From: JAMXLO01 sp041487355
Lineage (GTDB): Bacteria > Pseudomonadota > Alphaproteobacteria > Acetobacterales > Acetobacteraceae
Assembly (NCBI GenBank): GCA_041487355.1
Contig: JBGPND010000146.1
Coordinates: 1-13,295, forward strand
DNA length: 13,295 nt
Direction of reading: 5' to 3'
In this document: in pieces, positions 1 to 6,740 of the stretch
How the letters are laid out: every line of letters starts with the position of its first letter
Numbering within the stretch: the first letter of the stretch is position 1
Translations under genes and position numbers: made by a program
Notes under the pieces: model-generated
What the model saw: the letters and a program-made list of their open reading frames with translations, nothing else
Told to the model about the DNA's origin: nothing
The model's database searches: none

Positions 1-97
1 CGCCGGTTTGTTCGGGAATCCTGGACGGAAGCCCGCCCTTGCATCCCCCGCTCCGCCGTGGTCCAAGCCCCTGGATCAAGCATGGTTCGCACACCTC

Positions 98-1687
98 ATG
101 CCCGATTCCTTGCCTGATCCCGCCACCACGCCGGCCCTCGCCGCCGAACGCGTGCTGGTCCTCGATTTCGGCAGCCAGGTCACCCAGCTCATCGCGCGGC
201 GGCTGCGCGAGTCTGGCGTCTATTGCGAGATCTGGCCGTTCAACACCGACCCCGACCGGATCGCGGCGTGGCGCCCGCGTGGCATCATCCTGTCGGGCGG
301 GCCGGCCAGCCTGACCGAAGGCACCTCCCCCCGCGCACCCCAGGCGGTGTTCGAGGCGGGTGTCCCGGTGCTCGGCATCTGCTACGGCATGCAGACCATG
401 TGCGACCAGTTGGGCGGCGAGGTTTCCCGGTCTGAGCATCGCGAGTTCGGCCGCGCTTTCGTCGACCTGACGGATGACTGCGTGCTGTTCCAGGGCGTCT
501 GGCACAAGGGCGGGCGCGAACAGGTCTGGATGAGCCATGGCGACCGCGTCACGCGCATCCCGCCCGGCTTCCGCTCCGTGGCGGTGAGCGAGGGTGCGCC
601 GTTCGCCGCGATCGCCGACGATACGCGGCGGTTCTATGGGCTGCTGTTCCACCCGGAGGTGGTGCACACGCCGCACGGCGCCGCGCTGCTGCGCAACTTC
701 ACCCATGGCGTGCTCGGCCTGTCCGGCACTTGGACCATGGCCGGCTTCCGCGCCACGGAGATCGCCCGCATCCGCGCCGAGGTGGGGAAAGGACGGGTGA
801 TCTGCGGCCTGTCCGGCGGGGTGGATTCCTCGGTCGCCGCAGTGCTGATCCACGAGGCGATCGGCGACCAGCTCACCTGCATCTTCGTCGACCACGGGCT
901 GCTGCGGCAGGGCGAGGCGGAGGAGGTGGTCGGCACGTTCCGCGACCGGTTCAACATCCGCCTGGTGCATCGCGACGCGTCGGACCTGTTCCTGGCCGAG
1001 CTCGACGGCGTTACCGACCCGGAACAAAAGCGGAAAACGATCGGCCGGCTGTTCATCGACGTGTTCGACCAGGAGGCGCACAAGCTGGGCGGCGCCGACT
1101 ATCTCGCGCAGGGAACGCTGTATCCGGACGTGATCGAGAGCGTCAGCTTCACCGGCGGCCCTTCGGTCACCATCAAGTCGCACCACAATGTCGGCGGGCT
1201 GCCGGAGCGGATGCGCCTCAAGCTGATCGAGCCGCTGCGTGAGCTGTTCAAGGACGAGGTGCGCGCGCTCGGCCGCGAGCTGGGCATTCCGGAAACCATC
1301 GTCGGGCGGCATCCTTTCCCGGGCCCGGGTCTTGCCATCCGCATGCCTGGCGCGATCACGCGGGAGAAATTGGACCTCTTGCGCAAGGCGGATGCGATCT
1401 ATCTGGAAGAGATCCGCGCGGCCGGCCTGTACGACGCGATCTGGCAGGCTTTCGCGGTGCTGCTGCCGGTGCGCACCGTCGGCGTGATGGGCGACGAGCG
1501 CACCTACGACCACGCCTGTGCGTTGCGTGCCGTCACCTCCACCGACGGCATGACAGCCGATGTCTATCCGTTCGATGCCGGGTTCCTGGCGCGCGTCGCC
1601 GGCCGCATCGTCAATGAGGTGCGCGGTATCAACCGCGTGACATACGACATCACCAGCAAGCCCCCCGGCACGATCGAGTGGGAGTGA
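98..1687 (+). CDS. guaA: GMP synthase (glutamine-hydrolysing)
   Basis: Makes GMP from XMP, ATP and glutamine, the last step of the guanine branch of purine synthesis, in the cytosol. Reading from the ATG at 98 gives 529 residues, about the usual length. The class I glutamine amidotransferase half comes first, with nucleophile Cys95 in GICYG and the His185/Glu187 pair in HPE. The ATP pyrophosphatase half follows, with the P-loop SGGVDSS at 239-245. The dimerisation domain ends in the family's typical TSKPPGTIEWE. The frame stays open upstream to base 8, but those residues look like chance; the domain begins at VLVLDFGSQ, so the 98 start is preferred although no clear Shine-Dalgarno precedes it. 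The gene converges with vapC and leaves only 12 bases between the stops, with no visible terminator there. All key residues are present. Confidence is very high. Confidence 0.97.
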   Translation: MPDSLPDPATTPALAAERVLVLDFGSQVTQLIARRLRESGVYCEIWPFNTDPDRIAAWRPRGIILSGGPASLTEGTSPRAPQAVFEAGVPVLGICYGMQTMCDQLGGEVSRSEHREFGRAFVDLTDDCVLFQGVWHKGGREQVWMSHGDRVTRIPPGFRSVAVSEGAPFAAIADDTRRFYGLLFHPEVVHTPHGAALLRNFTHGVLGLSGTWTMAGFRATEIARIRAEVGKGRVICGLSGGVDSSVAAVLIHEAIGDQLTCIFVDHGLLRQGEAEEVVGTFRDRFNIRLVHRDASDLFLAELDGVTDPEQKRKTIGRLFIDVFDQEAHKLGGADYLAQGTLYPDVIESVSFTGGPSVTIKSHHNVGGLPERMRLKLIEPLRELFKDEVRALGRELGIPETIVGRHPFPGPGLAIRMPGAITREKLDLLRKADAIYLEEIRAAGLYDAIWQAFAVLLPVRTVGVMGDERTYDHACALRAVTSTDGMTADVYPFDAGFLARVAGRIVNEVRGINRVTYDITSKPPGTIEWE

Positions 1688-1699
1688 AACCCTTCGCGC

Positions 1700-2113
1700 T
1701 CAAGCCGACACGATCTCCACGCTGGCTCGCTGCGCACTCGCGATCAGAGCAGCGTCGCAGGATGCGAGGGGTCGTCCGAGCCGTACCGCCAGCTCCAGAT
1801 ACGCCGCGTCGTAAAGCGTCAAGCCGTACTCCCGTGCCAGCGTGCGTGTCGCGCCCCAGGCATGGTCGTCGGTTTCGCTGTCAACCATGATGGCGAGACG
1901 GCCGAGACGTCCCAGCGACCGGTCAACATAGGCTTCGTCACAGCGCCCCCGGCGAACGGCGTTGCGCAACACGTTGGCCACTTCGAGCCGCCACAGCGAC
2001 GGCACGACCGCGCCGTCAGCCACCACGCGCCGCAGCACAGCATGCGCGGCTTCGGTCTGTTCGCCGTCCAACAGCCAGGCGATCGTCATCGACGCGTCGA
2101 GCACCAGGCTCAA
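1700..2113 (-). CDS. vapC: VapC-type PIN-domain ribonuclease toxin
   Basis: A 137-residue PIN-domain protein, the usual VapC length, expected to be a Mg2+-dependent RNase held inactive by the antitoxin encoded just upstream. The four acidic residues of the PIN active site are visible: Asp6 (LVLDAS), Glu44 (RLEVAN), Asp102 (LYDAAYLELA) and Asp120 (SCDAAL). The start is a TTG at 2113 that overlaps the antitoxin's TGA stop (TTGA, 2110-2113), with an AAGGG ribosome-binding-like stretch a few bases upstream inside the antitoxin. The next ATG (Met9) would remove the catalytic Asp6, so TTG is the right start. A weak start overlapping the antitoxin stop fits translational coupling that keeps toxin below antitoxin, which is inference. 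The target RNA cannot be told from sequence. Confidence 0.92.
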   Translation of the reverse strand: MSLVLDASMTIAWLLDGEQTEAAHAVLRRVVADGAVVPSLWRLEVANVLRNAVRRGRCDEAYVDRSLGRLGRLAIMVDSETDDHAWGATRTLAREYGLTLYDAAYLELAVRLGRPLASCDAALIASAQRASVEIVSA

Positions 2114-2376
2114 CCGCGTCGCCCTTCATCCAACAGTGTGCGCAGGCTGACGTCGCCCAGGCTGTAGCGCTTGCTCTCCCCGATAATTTCCGCTGCCGCC
2201 GCCTCGGCCTGGCTGCGCGCGCGCGCATGGGCCGACGGCCGTCGAATCACGAGGTCGCCATCCAGGATGTCGATCTCGACGCGCTCGCCATCGCTCAGTC
2301 CGGTCGCCTTGGCGACGCTGAGCGGAATGCGGATGGCGAGGTTCCTCCCCCAGCGTCCCACGGTCGCTTGCGGCAT
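2110..2376 (-). CDS. vapB: AbrB/MazE-fold antitoxin of the VapBC pair
   Basis: An 88-residue protein starting MPQATVGRWGRN. The N-terminal ~50 residues have the swapped-hairpin AbrB/MazE pattern (GRNLAIRIPLSVAKATGL, then GERVEIDILDGDLVIR), a DNA-binding dimer fold. The C-terminal part (SLRTLLDEGRRG) is charged and is the likely toxin-binding tail. Family knowledge says such antitoxins neutralise their PIN toxin and repress their own promoter. The start at 2376 has a GGAG nine bases upstream. The frame continues upstream to 2469, but those residues (CSQPCPSPDHSS) do not look like protein. A nested inverted repeat ten bases in front of the start is a candidate operator. The stop overlaps the vapC start by four bases. 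Confidence 0.9.
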   Translation of the reverse strand: MPQATVGRWGRNLAIRIPLSVAKATGLSDGERVEIDILDGDLVIRRPSAHARARSQAEAAAAEIIGESKRYSLGDVSLRTLLDEGRRG

Positions 2377-2385
2377 AACCTGTAA

Positions 2386-2428
2386 CTCCGATTGTTGGGA
2401 TATCCTGGCATATCCCCCAGCATCGGAG
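2386..2428. promoter_or_regulatory. Nested inverted repeat, candidate VapB/VapBC operator
   Basis: Inner arms GGGATAT (2397-2403) and ATATCCC (2410-2416) flank a 6-base centre. Outer arms CTCCGAT (2386-2392) and ATCGGAG (2422-2428) share almost the same centre, offset by half a base. Both pairs are perfect. The site lies 10 to 52 bases upstream of the antitoxin ATG on the minus strand, inside the 160-base divergent gap to the aminotransferase. Position and symmetry fit toxin-antitoxin autoregulation. The outer arm also contains the antitoxin's GGAG ribosome binding site, so the transcript could hide it in a stem. Function is inferred. Confidence 0.6.
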
Positions 2429-2536
2429 CAAGAGGAGTGGTCCGGCGACGGACATGGCTGCGAGCACAACTTGCGGCTTTACAAACCGGCTTTTTCAGCA
2501 ATGGATGCGCCTGCCGGCACCTATGAGGATCAGCGC

Positions 2537-3724
2537 ATGAGCACAACCGTGACCAAACCCCGCGGCCGCCACTTCTTCGCCAATCCGGGCCCGACCAACA
2601 TTCCGGATTCGGTGCTGCGCGCCATCGACCGGCCGTCGATCGACTTCCACGATCCCGACTTCCGCGAGGTCTACGACGCCTGCTTCGAGGGCGTGAAGCG
2701 CGTGCTGCGGACGCAGCACCGGCTGTTCATGTACACCGGCTCGGGCCACGGCGCGTGGGAGGCTTCGCTCACCAATCTGCTGTCGCCGGGCGATACGATC
2801 CTGCTGCTGGAATCCGGCTACTTCTCCGACGAATGGGCGAAGATGGCGAAGGCGCTGAAGGTCGAGGTGCGCATGGTCGCCGCCGACTGGCGCCACGGCG
2901 TCGACATCGCCGGCGTGCAGTCGGCGCTGGCCGCAGATACCGCCCATGCGATCAAGGCGGTGTGCGTGGTGCACAACGAAACCGCCACCGGCATGTTCAT
3001 TCCGATCCCCGAGGTGCGCGCCGCGATCGATGCGACGCAGCATCCCGCACTGCTGCTGGTGGATACGATCTCGTCGCTCGGCTCGCTCGATTTCCGTATG
3101 GACGAATGGCAGATCGACTGCGTAGTGGGCGGCAGCCAGAAGGGGCTGATGCTGCCCACGGGGATGAGCTTTACCGCCGTCTCGCCGAAGGCCATGGAGG
3201 CGCACGCGAATGCCACGCTCGGGCGCTACTATTTCGACTGGACGGTGATGCTTGGCCGCAATCCGCAGAGCTTCGTCGGCACCATCCCGGTGAACTTCTT
3301 CTATGGCCTGAAGGAATCGCTGCGCCTGATCGAGGAGGAGGGACTGCCGAACGTGTTCGCCCGCCATCATCGGCTGGGCGAGGCGGTGCGCCGCGCGGTG
3401 CAGGTCTGGGCCGGCAACGACGGGCCGCGGTTGTTCTGCACCAATCCCGGCCGCTATTCGGACTCGGTGACCGCGGTGCTGATGCCGGAGGGCCATGACG
3501 CGGAAGCCGTGCGCCGCACTGCGCGTCAGCGGTTCAACGTGTCGCTCGGCGGCGGGCTCGGCAAGCTGAACGGCCGCGTGTTCCGCATCGGCCACCTCGG
3601 CGATCTGAACGAGCCGATGGTGCTTGGCGCGCTGTCGGCGGTGGAAATGGCGCTGCGCATCGACAACGTGCCGCACGGCAGGGGCGGTGTGGATGCGGCG
3701 ATGGACTACCTGGCGGAGGGCTGA
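2537..3724 (+). CDS. Serine/alanine-glyoxylate aminotransferase family protein (class V, PLP)
   Basis: A 395-residue class V aminotransferase. It probably moves the amino group of serine or alanine to glyoxylate, feeding glycine and hydroxypyruvate or pyruvate; the substrate cannot be fixed from sequence. The N-terminal motif NPGPTNIP (16-23) and TGSGHGAWEASL (67-78) line the cofactor pocket. Asp176 in LLVDTISS should hold the pyridine nitrogen. Lys202 in GGSQKG is the Schiff-base lysine, and Arg350 in VFRIGHLGDLNE is the carboxylate-binding arginine. The ATG at 2537 has GAGG eight bases upstream. The frame is open back to 2171 across the antitoxin, but that part is shadow; an in-frame ATG at 2501 is a weaker alternative. 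The gene diverges from vapB. A damaged copy of its 3' end begins within a few bases of its stop. It could also act on other small amino acids. Confidence 0.9.
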   Translation: MSTTVTKPRGRHFFANPGPTNIPDSVLRAIDRPSIDFHDPDFREVYDACFEGVKRVLRTQHRLFMYTGSGHGAWEASLTNLLSPGDTILLLESGYFSDEWAKMAKALKVEVRMVAADWRHGVDIAGVQSALAADTAHAIKAVCVVHNETATGMFIPIPEVRAAIDATQHPALLLVDTISSLGSLDFRMDEWQIDCVVGGSQKGLMLPTGMSFTAVSPKAMEAHANATLGRYYFDWTVMLGRNPQSFVGTIPVNFFYGLKESLRLIEEEGLPNVFARHHRLGEAVRRAVQVWAGNDGPRLFCTNPGRYSDSVTAVLMPEGHDAEAVRRTARQRFNVSLGGGLGKLNGRVFRIGHLGDLNEPMVLGALSAVEMALRIDNVPHGRGGVDAAMDYLAEG

Positions 3725-3726
3725 AG

Positions 3727-3949
3727 CAGACGCACTGCGCCACAGCCCGCGTCAGCGGTTCAACATCTCGCTCGGCGGCGGGCTCGGCAAGCTGAATGGC
3801 TGCGTGTTCCGCATCGGCCATCTCGGCGACCTCAACGATCCAACGGTCTTTGGCTCTCCGTCGGCGGTGGAGATGAGCCTGCGGATCAACAACATGCCGC
3901 ACGGACGTGGCGGGTGAACGCAGCGATGGATTTCCTGGCCCAGACCTGA
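3727..3949 (+). pseudogene. Frameshifted duplicate of the 3' end of the aminotransferase
   Basis: This stretch repeats the last ~74 codons of the gene directly upstream, at a constant offset of 226 bases. Translated, RQRFNISLGGGLGKLNG, VFRIGHLGDLND and NNMPHGRGG match RQRFNVSLGGGLGKLNG, VFRIGHLGDLNE and DNVPHGRGG of the intact protein. By eye about four of five bases agree, with a run of roughly 26 identical ones. One base is lost after CGTGGCGG, giving an early TGA at 3915-3917. Restoring it continues as VNAAMDFLAQT and ends in TGA at 3947-3949, the position equivalent to the intact stop. No start codon with a ribosome binding site serves it. The differences are mostly conservative, so it looks more like the stub of a diverged tandem paralogue than a fresh duplication. 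Confidence 0.85.
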
Positions 3950-3978
3950 GCCGTTGCCCGCCAGGTCTTTTGTCAATC

Positions 3979-4006
3979 ACCCTGACTATCTCTAGATTTT
4001 CAGGGT
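3979..4006. terminator. Possible stem-loop after the aminotransferase stub
   Basis: ACCCTGA (3979-3985) and TCAGGGT (4000-4006) can pair across a 14-base, AT-rich loop, 30 bases after the second TGA of the stub. No clear T-run follows on either strand, so it is a weak terminator candidate at best. Confidence 0.25.
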
Positions 4007-4239
4007 TATCCTGCGCTGTGCGGGCGTCATGTCTTTGAGCGTCACGCGCACCGAGGGTCGGACCAATCGTGCAAGCCACGCGGGTCCAACTCGCTTCACA
4101 AAGAATGGCAGGCACGACCCGCCCTGACCATCGGGTTCCCAGCGCCATGTGACTCTGAGTCTGCGGCATGACGGAGCGGGCTGCGGCGGCTGGGCTGGCC
4201 AACCGAAACCCGTCTTGTCGGGCCGAACGTCCGCCGTCG

Positions 4240-4710
4240 CCCGGGCAAGGGCGAACGGCCAGCGGACCGAGATCGCCTTGACATAGAAATCCAGGTTCTC
4301 GTGGTCTCGTACCAGGCGCGCGGGCCGCCATCTGCTGCCGGAGCCGTCGGAAATGATCAGAGCGAACTTTGGCAATTGTGCCGCCGCGCTTGCCTGACGC
4401 GTCCTGCCGTCACGGAAGCGTACTGTGTTGGCGGATCGCGCCGTATGCCGCGAGTGAACACCCGCTGGTGCTGCAAAGTATGGCTGCCGTAATCCGTGCC
4501 CGCCCGCGATGCTGATGGTGGTTCCGTGCATCCCAATGGCCTCCTCACCAATGATCGATTGTCGAACCGGGCCCCCTTATGCTGCCCGCCGTCGGATTGG
4601 CGCCGACCACCACGTTGGTGTCCCAGTTGTCGAACGCCCAGTTCCCCATGCGCCCGGGCGTGACCAGAACAGTGGCCGCCCGGGCGCCCGACGCCGACGC
4701 AACTGCCGTC
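4240..4710 (-). pseudogene. Decayed relic of a secreted protein
   Basis: There is no intact gene between 3950 and 4708, but the minus strand here reads like broken protein. From 4710 to 4548 the frame gives the end of a signal peptide (AVASASGARAA) followed by VTPGRMGNWAFDNWDTN and PTAGSIRGPGS, then a stop at 4545-4547. The text then continues best in another frame: FRDGRTRQASAAAQLPKFA and LIISDGSGSR (about 4430-4310), followed by LVRDHENLDFYVKAI. From memory, these pieces recall the beta-sandwich secreted proteins often found with a PEP-CTERM tail; this is not a database match. The signal peptide lacks its start and hydrophobic core, because the gene begins inside the stop codon of the upstream PEP-CTERM gene. 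At least two frame changes are needed. Bases 3950-4239 hold nothing else I can support. Confidence 0.4.
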
Positions 4711-5503
4711 ACGTCCGACGGCGGCGGGCGGCCAGGAGACCGGCAAATCCCAGGCCGAGCAGGCTGAGTGTCGCGGGCTCCGGAGCGTTTGCCCAGTGGG
4801 CGGTGTAGTCGTTGACCACTGCACCGGTGATGCTCGGGTCGCCAAAGTTGTAGACCTGCATCAGCGTGCGGCTGACGGTGGTCGATCCGCTGATGGTATT
4901 GTCGGTGAAGGCGACCGACCCGTTGATCGAGTAGACGTAGCTGGATCCGGTGAAGTCGATCGCCAGCGAGTTCCACCCATCGTAGTGTACGGTGTTCGAT
5001 AGATTGACCCAGTCGCCTGATGTTCCGATGTTTTCGTCCCAGATGCGGAAGCGTGCCGCACCGCCATAGTTAGTAAATCCGATGATCGGATAGTCGGTCA
5101 CGGACGTCCCGTTGGTCATCACGCCCCACATGTCGGTCCGACGCGAGCCGTTGCCCGAGTTGCCCCAGGTGGCGGGGATGTAGAGGGCTGCCGCGAGGTT
5201 CGATCCGGCGCCGCCATTTAGGTTATAGCCACGACCTTGCGTGTTGCGGAAGGTGGATTGAAAGCCTGCGAGCCGGTTGCTCAGGGTCTGGGCATCGGTG
5301 GTGGTGATGCCGAGGACATTGGTACGCCCCTGATAGGTCCCGACATTGCTGAAGCTGGCTGGATCGTAGCGGTCGGTGGTCCAGCCGGCGGGGACGCCGG
5401 CGAAGTCGGGCATGATGTTGGCTGCGAACGCAGATCCCGATGTTCCGAATGCAATAATTGCACCAAAAACGACTTTTTTTGCCCATGGCGATGACTGGAA
5501 CAT
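4709..5503 (-). CDS. PEP-CTERM sorting-domain secreted protein
   Basis: A 264-residue exported protein of unknown function. An N-terminal signal peptide (WAKKVVFGAIIAFGTSGSAFA) fits cleavage after residue 27. The middle is rich in Gly, Asn, Ser, Thr and aromatic residues, with a lectin/LamG-like look (YPIIGFTNYGGAARFRIWDE, WNSLAIDFTGSSYVYSINGS). The last 24 residues are a textbook PEP-CTERM: PEPATLSLLGLGFAGLL, then AARRRRT. Such tails are processed by exosortase, and the proteins go to the cell surface or exopolysaccharide matrix. The ATG at 5503 has GGAGG five bases upstream. A second in-frame ATG at 5563 also has a strong ribosome binding site. A second PEP-CTERM gene lies upstream on the same strand 193 bases away, and a broken secreted-protein gene lies directly downstream. 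Confidence 0.88.
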   Translation of the reverse strand: MFQSSPWAKKVVFGAIIAFGTSGSAFAANIMPDFAGVPAGWTTDRYDPASFSNVGTYQGRTNVLGITTTDAQTLSNRLAGFQSTFRNTQGRGYNLNGGAGSNLAAALYIPATWGNSGNGSRRTDMWGVMTNGTSVTDYPIIGFTNYGGAARFRIWDENIGTSGDWVNLSNTVHYDGWNSLAIDFTGSSYVYSINGSVAFTDNTISGSTTVSRTLMQVYNFGDPSITGAVVNDYTAHWANAPEPATLSLLGLGFAGLLAARRRRT

Positions 5504-5572
5504 CCCTGCCTCCGATAAATTATCATTACAAAAAGGCAAACCGGCATTGAGCGAACGGTTCATTGTTTTTTG

Positions 5573-5578
5573 CTCCTT
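5573..5578 (-). promoter_or_regulatory. Second strong ribosome binding site, upstream in-frame start
   Basis: On the minus strand AAGGAG sits nine bases before an ATG at 5563 that is in frame with, and 20 codons upstream of, the ATG at 5503. Starting there would add MNRSLNAGLPFCNDNLSEAG before the signal peptide. Both starts have good sites, so the longer form, or alternative initiation, cannot be excluded. The shorter form gives a normal-length signal peptide. Confidence 0.5.
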
Positions 5579-5696
5579 CTAGGTATTCTTCAGTACAAAC
5601 CGGACCAGCACATGCTGCATTGATGGCTGTGCATGACTGGGGTTGGAGTCACGTGCGAAGTTCCAGCAAGAGGAGTTCGATAACCTGTGCGCCTTC

Positions 5697-6464
5697 TCAG
5701 ATTCCGCAACGTATCCATTGTCCTTTGCGACGCGTTTGCAGAGAGGCTCTCGCCTTGACGTTGCCAACCAGGCCCAAACCGATCAGCCCTGAACCCAACA
5801 GCATGAGCGCCGTTGGCTCGGGCGTGGTGATCGTGGCCTGGAGCCCGGTGGAATCGTCGAAGTAGGACCCGTCGGAATTGAGTACGAAGTCGAGTGTCTC
5901 GCCGGCTGCCAGGTTGGCTGTCACCGAGTAAGGGGCCGGCGTGAACAACGATCCCGTCAGGACATCGTCGAACAACGCGGATCCGGCGTTGTTCTTGTAG
6001 ATACTGACTTCAACGCCGGTCGGTGACGTGTCCAGCAGCTCGAACAGGCCTTTTGCGGTGTACGTCCCGGCACCAGGTGCGGTGAACCGCAGGATCGTAT
6101 CGAAACCGGCGATCGATGCGTTGACGCCGGTCGGATGCATCCAGACGACATCTGTCGGAATCCTGACCGTCCCTGAACTTATCTGGCTGGCGGTAGTGTT
6201 AATGCCGATGCCCGGCAGGTTATTGGTGTTTTCGGCGGTCGAATACCAACACGCGAGGCCGGAGATAGTCGCACAATTCGGCGTCTCGGCGTTGTAGGCG
6301 GTGAAGCTTCCGCCACCCGCACCATAGCCGTAGGTCCAGGTGCCGGCCGGATTGTTGCTTAGGGAAAAGTCGGCGAGCGCATCGTACGGGGCGGCATTGG
6401 CGCCGGCGGCGAATGCCGCTGAAATCAGGACAATACCGAGGTGGATGAGGGAGGGGTTTCGCAC
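5697..6464 (-). CDS. PEP-CTERM sorting-domain secreted protein
   Basis: A 255-residue exported protein of unknown function. The signal peptide ends near residue 24 (ISAAFAAGANA). The mature part starts APYDALADFSLSNNP and has a small beta-rich domain (TAPGAGTYTAKGLFELLDTS, ANLAAGETLDFVLNSDGSY). The tail has TPEPTALMLLGSGLIGLGLV from residue 214, followed by about 22 residues with KAR and TRRKG, longer than the few basic residues that usually close a PEP-CTERM. It may be read through from a lost earlier stop. The start is a GTG at 6464 with GGAG seven bases upstream; no ATG is available before residue ~108. It lies downstream of the repeat-rich stretch 6594-6707 and upstream of another PEP-CTERM gene, but each probably has its own promoter given the gap of nearly 200 bases. 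Confidence 0.86.
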   Translation of the reverse strand: MRNPSLIHLGIVLISAAFAAGANAAPYDALADFSLSNNPAGTWTYGYGAGGGSFTAYNAETPNCATISGLACWYSTAENTNNLPGIGINTTASQISSGTVRIPTDVVWMHPTGVNASIAGFDTILRFTAPGAGTYTAKGLFELLDTSPTGVEVSIYKNNAGSALFDDVLTGSLFTPAPYSVTANLAAGETLDFVLNSDGSYFDDSTGLQATITTPEPTALMLLGSGLIGLGLVGNVKARASLQTRRKGQWIRCGI

Positions 6465-6593
6465 TCGGGAACTCCGATCCTGTTCGTGGTCGACTGCCGC
6501 AACTCTTTCGCTTCGGCACGATCCGGGAGGCGTCCGCCTGCCTGCAGGGCCGAAATGCTTCGGACCCTTCTTGCGACGATACCCGCAGCGTAA

Positions 6594-6624
6594 CCATCCA
6601 TCATTGGATGGAGATTGGATGGAG
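6594..6624. repeat. Tandem 11-bp repeat with an overlapping short inverted repeat
   Basis: ATTGGATGGAG occurs twice back to back (6603-6613 and 6614-6624). The first copy also pairs with CCATCC at 6594-6599 (loop ATCATT, GGATGG at 6606-6611). Two copies one helical turn apart, about 130-160 bases upstream of the PEP-CTERM start at 6464, fit cooperative binding by a regulator. Function is inferred. Confidence 0.6.
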
Positions 6625-6630
6625 GCGGAG

Positions 6631-6662
6631 GTTTAGATCGTTACTAATATGTCGAACTAAAC
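6631..6662. promoter_or_regulatory. Ten-base inverted repeat with 12-base spacer, operator-like
   Basis: GTTTAGATCG (6631-6640) and CGAACTAAAC (6653-6662) are inverted copies with nine of ten pairs matching, across an AT-rich 12-base centre (TTACTAATATGT). The shape is that of a dimeric regulator site. On the minus strand it lies about 170-200 bases ahead of the PEP-CTERM gene starting at 6464. Confidence 0.5.
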
Positions 6663-6681
6663 CCTGTCAGTATTGGATCGG

Positions 6682-6707
6682 CCGATGATCCCACGACAGA
6701 TCATCGG
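6682..6707. terminator. Nine-base perfect inverted repeat after the receiver-like gene
   Basis: CCGATGATC (6682-6690) and GATCATCGG (6699-6707) pair perfectly around an 8-base loop. On the minus strand this is 34 bases past the stop of the receiver-like gene, a normal place for a terminator, but no T-run follows. It could equally be a binding site belonging to the neighbouring repeat cluster. Confidence 0.4.
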
Positions 6708-6740
6708 ATTGTGCCGACACAGTCCGGATGGGCGGTTTGG

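Noticed and set aside
2495..3676. A 393-residue minus-strand frame across the aminotransferase, and its partner 3534-4331
   Set aside because: His/Arg-rich mirror of the real gene and of its duplicated 3' end; the apparent internal repeat of that frame is explained by the duplication.
3992..4531. A 179-residue minus-strand ORF as a whole gene
   Set aside because: Only its middle reads like protein; the rest is noise and it has no convincing start. It is better treated as part of a frameshifted relic.
5504..6740. Sigma-54 type -24/-12 promoter before the PEP-CTERM genes
   Set aside because: PEP-CTERM genes in some bacteria use such promoters, but no GG-N10-GC pair with adequate consensus was found on the minus strand.
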